From NCBI GenBank assembly GCA_011523705.1, contig WTGC01000004.1, positions 122,633-186,632 of the forward strand: a stretch of 64,000 nt of DNA. Reading direction: 5' to 3'. Below are positions 40,718 through 48,368 of the stretch, piece after piece. Position 1 is the stretch's first letter, and each line of letters begins with the position of its first letter. The stretch is from Chloroflexota bacterium. Its GTDB lineage: Bacteria > Chloroflexota > Anaerolineae > Aggregatilineales > Phototrophicaceae. The translations under genes and the position numbers were made by a program. The notes below the pieces were generated by a model. That model did no database searches and had not been told where the DNA came from. It saw only the letters and a list, made by a program, of their open reading frames with translations.

Positions 40718-41920
40718 TCAAATTATTTCGTGCTCACCCAATCGATCCCAGTCGAATTGAACGCCATGCCCTGGCGCGTCTGACGCCGTCATATAACCGT
40801 CGCACAGTTTCGGCGGATTCTTGATAAAGCGTTCCAAGCCAAAGCTGTGCACCTCAAGAAATGACGCGTTGGGTATCGCCGCCAGCAAGTGCAGGTGCAG
40901 CTCGTGCACACCATGCGAAGTCACAGGCAAGTTGTAAGCGTGAGCAAGTTTCGCAACCCGCATCCAGTTTGTAATGCCGCCGATATTGGAAACGTCCGGT
41001 TCCGGGAAAGCGATCTTCGCGTCTTCAATCGTGTGCCGAAATTCATAGATCGTATGCAAATTTTCGCCGGCAGCGATAGGCAGGCCGCCTTCCGTCGCAA
41101 TACGCGCCATACCCTTGTAGTCATCCGGTATGGTCGGCTCTTCAAACCAATAAACGTCAAAATCACGAAATTTGCGGGCGGCGCTGATCGCTTGTTCAAC
41201 GCTGTAGCGCATGTTGGCATCCACCATCAGGGGCATATCAAGTCCGATGCAATGGCGCACGGCGCGCAGGCGCTCAACATCTTCCGAGACATTGGCGCGC
41301 CCGACCTTGATCTTGATCGCGCGGAAACCCTTTCGCAGATTGCAGCGAGTCTGCTCCACCAGTTCCTCAGGCCCCAGCTGCAGATCAATCCCGCCGGCAT
41401 AAGCCCGCACCTCGGGCGAATAACCGCCGAGCAGCTTCCACAGCGGCAGGTTCTCTCGCTTTCCCTGAAGGTCCCAAAGCGCGATATCGACCGCGGACAT
41501 GGCGAAGGAGACCAATCCGCCTCGACCAATATAATGCAGGCGCCACCACATAAGGTCCCAGATCGCTTCAATGCGATTCGCGTCGGCGCCGAGCAGAAGA
41601 GGCTTCAAATCTCTGTCAATCAGCGACCGGATGGCGGAGCCGCCGCAGCCAATCGTGTAAGTGTAACCGTGTCCGGCTAATCCACACTCGGATTTCAGCT
41701 TGACGAGCACGACTTCAAAATGGGTCATGACGCCATGCGACGCGTCGCTCATGGGATGCGTCAGCGGGAGAAGATAATGTTTGGTCTCGACGCTCTCGAC
41801 AATCAACTTGCGGTCCTCGTGCCCTAGGACGCCTGGAATTGACCGTTCGGAAATCATCAGCGCAGGAGGCGTCCGCCCCGGCATTGGCAAACTGCGCTTG
41901 ATGGTATCCCATTCGACCAT
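40718..41920 (-). CDS. enolase-superfamily (MR/MLE) enzyme, probable 3,6-anhydro-L-galactonate cycloisomerase-like
   Basis: KIKVGRANVSED, VDANMRYS, WFEEPTIPDD, AGENLHTIYEF, HGVHELHLHLL; recalled similarity to AHG-acid cycloisomerase (GRGG..FAMSAVDIALWDLQGKRENLPLWK.LGG; GVQFDWD). Start could be 41884. Confidence 0.7.
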   Translation of the reverse strand: MVEWDTIKRSLPMPGRTPPALMISERSIPGVLGHEDRKLIVESVETKHYLLPLTHPMSDASHGVMTHFEVVLVKLKSECGLAGHGYTYTIGCGGSAIRSLIDRDLKPLLLGADANRIEAIWDLMWWRLHYIGRGGLVSFAMSAVDIALWDLQGKRENLPLWKLLGGYSPEVRAYAGGIDLQLGPEELVEQTRCNLRKGFRAIKIKVGRANVSEDVERLRAVRHCIGLDMPLMVDANMRYSVEQAISAARKFRDFDVYWFEEPTIPDDYKGMARIATEGGLPIAAGENLHTIYEFRHTIEDAKIAFPEPDVSNIGGITNWMRVAKLAHAYNLPVTSHGVHELHLHLLAAIPNASFLEVHSFGLERFIKNPPKLCDGYMTASDAPGHGVQFDWDRLGEHEII

Positions 41921-41946
41921 GATTTACAAAAGATTGTACAGTGTAT

Positions 41947-41979
41947 ATTGTTGACAATCTATAGTGATAAGGCTAGAAT
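41947..41979 (+). promoter_or_regulatory. Promoter with overlapping palindromic operator in divergent region cycloisomerase/permeases
   Basis: ATTGTTGACAAT 41947-41958; TTGACA (41951-41956) - 17 nt - TAGAAT (41974-41979); larger dyad AGATTGT...ACAATCT 41931-41960. Confidence 0.7.
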
Positions 41980-42046
41980 CTGCGCTACTATCCATGGTCT
42001 TGGTTCATGCTTGCTATAATCAGCGAGTTCGACGAATAATCAGCTG

Positions 42047-43042
42047 ATGAGAAGCTACGTTTTTCAACGCCTGATCTATATGATTTTCCTTTTGTGGCTG
42101 GTCTCGATCGTCACCTTTGTCGTCATTCAGCTGCCGCCAGGCGATTATCTCTCCACCTATATCAGCCGGCTTGAACAGGCGGGTCAAGATCTGAGCGACG
42201 AAGAAGTCGAGAATCTGCGCCGCCAATATGGCTTGGACCTGCCGCTATTCCTGCGTTACTTCAAATGGTTCGGGCAGGTACTGCAGGGCGAATTCGGCTT
42301 TTCTTTTGATTGGCAGCAACCAGTCAAAGATATCATCGGCGAGCGGCTGGCGCTGACATTCACGATCGCTATTCTCAGCGCCATCTTCACCTTCGCCGTC
42401 GCCATACCGATAGGCATTTACTCGGCGACGCATCAGTATTCCCTTGGCGATTACATCGTCTCCATCATCGGCTTCATTGGTCTGGCGATACCCAATTTCA
42501 TGCTGGCGCTCATCATGCTATACATCGCCTGGAAGAGTTACGAACTCAATTTGACCGGTTTGTTTTCGCCCGAGTATGTCTCCGCGCCCTGGAGTTGGGC
42601 GAAGCTTGGCGATCTGCTTCTGCATTTGCCGATTCCCATCATCGTGGTCGGCACGGCTGGCACCGCGGGCATGATTCGCGTGCTGCGCGGCACCTTGCTC
42701 GATGAGCTCAACAAACAATATGTGATCACAGCGCGCAGCAAAGGCGTCGGCGAAGTGAAGTTGCTCTTCAAGTACCCGGTGCGGGTCGCGCTCAACCCGA
42801 TCGTCAGCGGCTTGGCATGGCTCTTTCCTTCGCTGATCTCCGGCGGCACGATTACCGCGATCGTGCTGGGATTGCCCACCGCCGGACCGATGCTCTATCG
42901 CGCGCTGATTACGCAGGATACCTTCTTGACGGCAACGCTGCTGATGTTTGTGACAATCTTGACCGTTATCGGAACGACGGTATCCGATATCTTGCTAGTG
43001 GTGGTGGATCCGCGCATTCGCATGGAGCGCGCCGCCAACTGA
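42047..43042 (+). CDS. ABC importer permease (DppB-like)
   Basis: MRSYVFQRLIYMIFLLWLVSIVTFVVIQLPPGD; LPIPIIVVGTAGTAGMIRVLRGTLLDELNKQYVITARSKGVGE. Confidence 0.92.
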   Translation: MRSYVFQRLIYMIFLLWLVSIVTFVVIQLPPGDYLSTYISRLEQAGQDLSDEEVENLRRQYGLDLPLFLRYFKWFGQVLQGEFGFSFDWQQPVKDIIGERLALTFTIAILSAIFTFAVAIPIGIYSATHQYSLGDYIVSIIGFIGLAIPNFMLALIMLYIAWKSYELNLTGLFSPEYVSAPWSWAKLGDLLLHLPIPIIVVGTAGTAGMIRVLRGTLLDELNKQYVITARSKGVGEVKLLFKYPVRVALNPIVSGLAWLFPSLISGGTITAIVLGLPTAGPMLYRALITQDTFLTATLLMFVTILTVIGTTVSDILLVVVDPRIRMERAAN

Positions 43043-43051
43043 ACGAGGGAG

Positions 43052-44200
43052 ATGATGCTGCGCCGTTTCGGCTTGAGCCGAGCAAAACCAGCTAAAGAAG
43101 CCGCCCAATTTGACGAGAGCTATTATCTGGCGTCGCAGTGGCAGCTGATCTGGCGCAAGTTCCGGCGGCATCGTCTGGCGATGATCTCGGCGCTGGTGAT
43201 CATCGTCCTCTACTCGCTGGCGATTTTCCCTGAGTTTTATTCCGTCAACGACCATCACAAGCGTCACGTCAAATATGCCAAAGCGCCGCCACATACGGTT
43301 CGCTTCGTCGACGATGAGGGCAATTTTCATCTGAATCCCTTCATTTATGACATCGTGCAAAAGCTGGATATGGATACGCTGAAGCGCAATTACAGCGAAG
43401 ACAGATCGAAGCGTTATCCCATCCGTTTCTTCGTCGAGGGCGAACCCTACCGGCTTCTCGGTCTAATCGACACCACGATTCATCTGATGGGCGTGGATGA
43501 GCCGGCAGTCTTCTTCCCATTCGGCACCGATGAATTAGGGCGCGACCTGTTTTCACGCACCATGCACGCGGCGCGAATATCGCTATCGATTGGCTTCCTC
43601 GGCATGGTCACCAGCTTCGTGCTCGGCTGTCTCATTGGTGGCGTGTCCGGCTATTTCGGCGGGTCGGTTGACATCATCGTGCAGCGCGTCATCGAATTTC
43701 TCGTTTCCATTCCCCATATCCCGCTAATCATGGCGCTTTCCGCCGCCTTCCCGCCGGAGTGGAGTTCCACGCAAGTTTATTTCGGCATTACCGTCGTCTT
43801 GGCCATTGTGAGTTGGCCGCCGTTGGCGCGCGCTGTGCGCGGCAAGCTGCTGGAACTGCGCGAAGCCGACTTTGTAATGGCGGCGCGGATATCCAATATG
43901 GGCGACATGGAGATCATCGTTAAACATCTCTTGCCCTCCTTCGCCAGCTTCCTGATTGTGGTGCTCAGCCTGGCAGTGCCCGGCATGATCCTGGCGGAGA
44001 CAGCTTTGAGCTTCCTGCAAATCGGCATTCGGCCGCCGGCTGTCAGCTGGGGCGTATTGCTGCAAGACGCCCAGAATATCCGCAGTCTGAGTCAGAGCCC
44101 CTGGCTGCTGATTCCGGGCTTGTTTGTCATCGCCACGGTGCTCGCCTTTAACTTTCTCGGAGACGGCTTGCGCGATGCCGCTGATCCCTACAAGCAGTAG
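43052..44200 (+). CDS. ABC importer permease (DppC-like) with long soluble insert after TM1
   Basis: FPFGTDELGRDLFSRTMHAARISLSIGF; WPPLARAVRGKLLELREADFVMAAR; NFLGDGLRDAADPYKQ. Confidence 0.92.
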   Translation: MMLRRFGLSRAKPAKEAAQFDESYYLASQWQLIWRKFRRHRLAMISALVIIVLYSLAIFPEFYSVNDHHKRHVKYAKAPPHTVRFVDDEGNFHLNPFIYDIVQKLDMDTLKRNYSEDRSKRYPIRFFVEGEPYRLLGLIDTTIHLMGVDEPAVFFPFGTDELGRDLFSRTMHAARISLSIGFLGMVTSFVLGCLIGGVSGYFGGSVDIIVQRVIEFLVSIPHIPLIMALSAAFPPEWSSTQVYFGITVVLAIVSWPPLARAVRGKLLELREADFVMAARISNMGDMEIIVKHLLPSFASFLIVVLSLAVPGMILAETALSFLQIGIRPPAVSWGVLLQDAQNIRSLSQSPWLLIPGLFVIATVLAFNFLGDGLRDAADPYKQ

Positions 44201-44296
44201 GCTTCCAATTGCCTTTCATCCGCGTGACATGCTTCAAATGCGCTGTAGTTTGTCGACGAAATCTGGCGCGATGCCCACTTGAGCGGAAGACAAGCG

Positions 44297-44905
44297 ATGC
44301 CGACCTTCGAAATCTTCAGGACACTGCCGGAGCAGATCGCGGCGCGACTGCAGCAAGACATCCTGGCGGGCCAGCTGCAACCGGGCGACCCATTGCGCGA
44401 GGTCGATCTGTCGGAACGATTCGGCGTGAGCCGCGGGCCGGTACGCGAAGCTTTTCGTCAGCTCGTGCAGCAGGGCTTGCTGGTGTTGGAGCCGAACAAA
44501 GGCGTACGCGTGGCGCCGAATCCCAGCGACGAGATGCGCCCGCTTGTTGTGCAATTGAGGCGTACCATCGAGGTCTTTGTGCTCGAGAGCATCTTCGACC
44601 GCATCACCGCCGACGACATTGCCGTCTGGGATGAGATTCTTGACGACATCAAATCCGCCTGCGAGTCGAATGACCTGAACGCGCTGACCGACCATGATTT
44701 GCGCTTTCACCAGGCGATTGTCAAAAGCCATGACGACCGCGATCTCTTCACCCTTTGGCAGCCAATAGCGATGCGAATGATGATGCAATACAATCGGCTG
44801 GACGATCTGATGGAGAGCTACCGCGAGCACAAGCGAATCCTGGACGCGATACGCGCCGGAGACCAATGGGCGGCAATCGAGGCGCTGTCCACCAATATTC
44901 AATAG
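44297..44905 (+). CDS. GntR-family (FadR/FCD subfamily) transcriptional regulator
   Basis: LPEQIAARLQQDILAGQLQPGDPLREVDLSERFGVSRGPVREAFRQLVQQGLLVLEPNKGVRV wHTH; helical FCD domain. Confidence 0.9.
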   Translation: MPTFEIFRTLPEQIAARLQQDILAGQLQPGDPLREVDLSERFGVSRGPVREAFRQLVQQGLLVLEPNKGVRVAPNPSDEMRPLVVQLRRTIEVFVLESIFDRITADDIAVWDEILDDIKSACESNDLNALTDHDLRFHQAIVKSHDDRDLFTLWQPIAMRMMMQYNRLDDLMESYREHKRILDAIRAGDQWAAIEALSTNIQ

Positions 44906-45016
44906 AGGACTTGCCGTCATCTCAGATTGCTTTTTAACGAGCCTCAGCTGGCTGAATTCGAGATTCGTCAAAACAATCTGATAAGCACACATATTTTGCA
45001 ACGAAGGAAAAACGAA

Positions 45017-46033
45017 ATGGCGCAAGCAGCCTATTACGAAGGCGACCGCAAGATTCGATTGGGCGCGTGCGAGCCAGTCCCTCCGGGCGCAGGCGAAGTG
45101 CAGCTGAAGATATCGCATTGCGGCATCTGTGGGACCGATTTGCATATTTTCCACGGCGCCATGGACGCGCGGGTGAAAATGCCCTTGGTCATGGGTCATG
45201 AAATGTCGGCTACCGTGCAGCGCCTGGGTGAAGGCGTCGAGGACTTTGAATTGGGCGACGAGGTTGTCGTCATGCCGCTGGCCCCTTGCGACGACTGCCC
45301 CGCTTGCGCCGCCGAGCACAGTCATATCTGCCACAACTTGAACTTCCTCGGCATCGATACGCCGGGCGCCTTCCAAAGTTATTGGACGGTTCCCGCATAC
45401 ACTTTGCACCGCATACCGCCGAATTTGTCGTTGAAGCACGCCGCGCTGATCGAGCCGCTGGCGGTGGCTTGCCATGATGTTCGTCTCGCTAACGTGCGCC
45501 CGGGCGATCATGCAGTCGTGCTTGGCGGCGGACCGATCGGCATGCTGGTGGCGCTGGTGGCGCGGGAAGCCGGCGCGGATGTGATCGTCTCCGAGATTAA
45601 CCCCTATCGCGTCGAACTCGCCAGCAATCTAGGCTTTGAGGCGATCAATCCAAGCGAGACCGATTTGATCGAACTGGTCATGCGGCGGACGAAGGGAAAG
45701 GGCGCCGACATCGTCTTTGAAGTTTCGGGTTCGCAAGCGGGCGCCGACATCATGACGGAATTGCTGCGGACGCGGGGGCTGGCGGTGGTGGTGGCGATCT
45801 TCGCGCAGAAGCCGCAAATCGACCTTTTCCGTTTCTTCTGGCGCGAGCTTCGTTTGCAAGGCGTCCGCGTTTACGAGTCGCAAGACTTCGCCGATGCGAT
45901 CGCGCTGGCCGCAGCGGGCGCCCTGCCCCTGGATGAGCTCATCACCGATATCCGTCCGTTGAGCGGGCTGCGCTCCGGCTTCGAGGATATGGAAAAAGGC
46001 GGCCGCGCAATGAAGATTCTCTTGGAGATTTGA
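45017..46033 (+). CDS. zinc-dependent medium-chain dehydrogenase
   Basis: CGICGTDLHIFHGAM, GHEMSATVQRLGEGVEDFELGDEVVV, LGGGPIGMLVALVAREAGA; start ATG 45017. Confidence 0.88.
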   Translation: MAQAAYYEGDRKIRLGACEPVPPGAGEVQLKISHCGICGTDLHIFHGAMDARVKMPLVMGHEMSATVQRLGEGVEDFELGDEVVVMPLAPCDDCPACAAEHSHICHNLNFLGIDTPGAFQSYWTVPAYTLHRIPPNLSLKHAALIEPLAVACHDVRLANVRPGDHAVVLGGGPIGMLVALVAREAGADVIVSEINPYRVELASNLGFEAINPSETDLIELVMRRTKGKGADIVFEVSGSQAGADIMTELLRTRGLAVVVAIFAQKPQIDLFRFFWRELRLQGVRVYESQDFADAIALAAAGALPLDELITDIRPLSGLRSGFEDMEKGGRAMKILLEI

Positions 46034-46804
46034 ATGAACATCATGGAACAGTTTCGGCTTGACGGCAAAGTCGCGCTGGTCACTGGCGCGCGCCGCGGCA
46101 TTGGCAAAGCGATGGCGCTTGGCCTGGCGGAAGCGGGCGCCGATATCATCGCCGTCAGCGCCAATCTTGAAGCGGGAGGAAGCGAGATTGAGAAGGAGGT
46201 CACAGCGCTAGGACGCGCCTTCGCCGGCTACCGCTGCGACTTTTCCAATCGTGAGGATCTATACCGCTTCATCAAAGATGTAACCGCCGATCATCCCACC
46301 ATTGACATCCTGGTCAATAACGCCGGCATGGTATTGCGGGAAGCGGCGGAACGGCACAGCGACGAATTTTGGGACAAGGTCATCGACACGAACCTCAGCG
46401 CGCAATTTGTACTTAGCCGCGAAATTGGGGTAGGGATGCTTGCGCGCGGCAGCGGCAAAATCATCTTCACCGCCTCCCTGCTCACCTTTCAAGGCGGCAT
46501 TACTGTGCCCGGCTACGCGGCCAGCAAAGGCGGCGTAGGACAATTGACCAAGGCGCTCGCCAATGAATGGGCCGGCCGCGGCGTGCAGGTGAACGCGATT
46601 GCGCCTGGTTACGTGCGCACCGACGTCACCGAAGCGCTGCAAAACGACCCTGAGCGCTATCGATCCATCCTGGAGCGGATACCGGCTGGGCGCTGGGGCG
46701 AAGTCGACGACTTCAAGGGACCGGCGGTCTTCCTCGCCTCAGCCGCCTCCGACTTCGTCAACGGCGAGATTCTGGTGGTCGACGGCGGCTGGATGGGACG
46801 CTGA
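46034..46804 (+). CDS. short-chain dehydrogenase, KduD-like (2-keto-3-deoxy-sugar-acid 5-dehydrogenase type)
   Basis: VALVTGARRGIGKAMALGLAEAGADI, NNAGMV, YAASKGGV, WAGRGVQVNAIAPGYVRTDVTEAL. Confidence 0.8.
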   Translation: MNIMEQFRLDGKVALVTGARRGIGKAMALGLAEAGADIIAVSANLEAGGSEIEKEVTALGRAFAGYRCDFSNREDLYRFIKDVTADHPTIDILVNNAGMVLREAAERHSDEFWDKVIDTNLSAQFVLSREIGVGMLARGSGKIIFTASLLTFQGGITVPGYAASKGGVGQLTKALANEWAGRGVQVNAIAPGYVRTDVTEALQNDPERYRSILERIPAGRWGEVDDFKGPAVFLASAASDFVNGEILVVDGGWMGR

Positions 46805-46825
46805 ATCACCGACTCCAACCGTGGA

Positions 46826-48061
46826 TCAGGCGCCGATGGTCGGGCGGTCCATTTGGGCTTGCTCCGCCAGGATGCGCGCGCGCCATTCATCAGGCAACCG
46901 CACCTGGGGCTGAAACCAGGACGCTTCATGCCAATGCAGATTGCTGCCCTTGAATTCGGGCCGCTCGCTATCGCGCGACAGGGCGCAATCGAATCGCACA
47001 ATGTACAGACCGCTATACGAATCGGGCGTTTGGGGAATGATGTGGCTTAGCCCCCAGGTGACGCCACGTCCGTCGCCATTGTCGGCGAAAGCGTCCGGAC
47101 AGAAGGGGCCGGGCGCGTGAGGCGAATGCTGAACGTGCGATTTCGGTACGAAGTTTAGGCCATCCGGCGCGAATTGCACCGTGTCTTTCTCCGGACCATC
47201 CTGGATGAGCAAGGCGGCAATGCCCGATTCATAGGGCCAGAGCATGGTCTCGTGCCCGGAATTTGTCACCGGGTTCAGTTCAGACTTGATGTAGGGACCT
47301 TCGGGGTGATCGGAAATGGCGACGCCTTGCGCCCGCAATAAGTTGCCGGGCGATTTGTCCGCCGGCGAGCCTTTGTAATACACCCAGATTTTGCCCTGAT
47401 AGACCAAGGGATAAGGATCGTGAATGGCGCAGCTGTCCCATGCGCCTTCCGCGCCCTGCTCCACGACCGGGCGTTCCAGCCGCGTCCAGGGGCCATCGGG
47501 CGAGTCCGACCAAGCCATGCTGACATTCACGCAGTCGTTCTGCCGCCACATCGTCGTGAAGCACTGATAGTAGAGATAGTAGCGCCCGCCGTAGATGAGA
47601 ATATCGGGTGTCGAGAGCGAGCGGTCGCCATAGTTGCCTTTGGGCGCGCGCGGCACCGCCACCCCCTGCTCGACCCAATTGAAGCCGTCCTTTGACGTAG
47701 CGTAGCAGATGTCCGCCAGATCCCAGTCGACGATCGGCGTCTGATCATCGCCTTGGTCGATGTTGAAACGCCCAACCGGCGCCCGCTCCGTCCGCCGGCG
47801 CGTATACCAGACGTAATAGGTATCGTTGATTTTTAGCACCTTGGACGGATCGCGGCGCGACACAGACAATTCGGAATCGTCTTTGCCGATGCCGCTGACC
47901 GGCGAATACTTGAAGACGGTATAAAATGGATTCCCTGGATCTTGCCTGGGCGTCCACATGTCATAGAGGCGTTCCATCGCCGCGCTCAGTGGACGATCGG
48001 TCGGTTTTTCCAGCGGCAGTCGACCGGGAAATGCGGCTCGCTCTCGTCTGTCTTCGCTCAT
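46826..48061 (-). CDS. GH117-like glycoside hydrolase (copy C)
   Basis: RPLSAAMERLYD (SxAxxR), SVSRRDPSKVLKI, WDLADICYATS, IHDPYPLVYQGKIWVYYKG, NPVTNSGHETMLW; AGGAGG upstream of 48061. Confidence 0.85.
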   Translation of the reverse strand: MSEDRRERAAFPGRLPLEKPTDRPLSAAMERLYDMWTPRQDPGNPFYTVFKYSPVSGIGKDDSELSVSRRDPSKVLKINDTYYVWYTRRRTERAPVGRFNIDQGDDQTPIVDWDLADICYATSKDGFNWVEQGVAVPRAPKGNYGDRSLSTPDILIYGGRYYLYYQCFTTMWRQNDCVNVSMAWSDSPDGPWTRLERPVVEQGAEGAWDSCAIHDPYPLVYQGKIWVYYKGSPADKSPGNLLRAQGVAISDHPEGPYIKSELNPVTNSGHETMLWPYESGIAALLIQDGPEKDTVQFAPDGLNFVPKSHVQHSPHAPGPFCPDAFADNGDGRGVTWGLSHIIPQTPDSYSGLYIVRFDCALSRDSERPEFKGSNLHWHEASWFQPQVRLPDEWRARILAEQAQMDRPTIGA

Positions 48062-48101
48062 CATTCCTCCTGAACCAGGTTTGCGAATCGACACGCAAAA
48101 A

Positions 48102-48165
48102 TTGTATGGCGCAAAGTCACTCTGTATAATGGCTGAATTGTAGACAATAGACACAGTCAATTCAA
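48102..48165. promoter_or_regulatory. Divergent promoters sharing one palindromic operator (GH117 copy C / GMC oxidoreductase)
   Basis: Plus: TTGTAT 48102-48107 - 17 - TATAAT 48125-48130. Minus: TTGAAT 48165-48160 - 17 - TACAAT 48142-48137. Operator ATTGTAGACAAT 48137-48148. Confidence 0.65.
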
Positions 48166-48368
48166 ATCGCCGGATTACGCTAAGCGCGTCGCCATCCGAA
48201 ATGGGAGCGCGCTGTGAAACCGCCGCACACGCAATCAACTTTGCGACTCGCCGCGGGCAAAAGAACCGACGAGCAAAGCGGTCGCGAGGCTTGGCTCCCC
48301 TTCCTTAGCTCGCTGGCGAAGGGGCCGGGGGATGGGGTTTGCCGCTGGCAAGAGAACAGGAGCGCGAA

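Noticed and set aside
44234-45511. 425-aa minus-strand ORF opposite the GntR and Zn-dehydrogenase genes
   Set aside because: Shadow ORF; the plus-strand frames carry clear GntR wHTH and MDR motifs.
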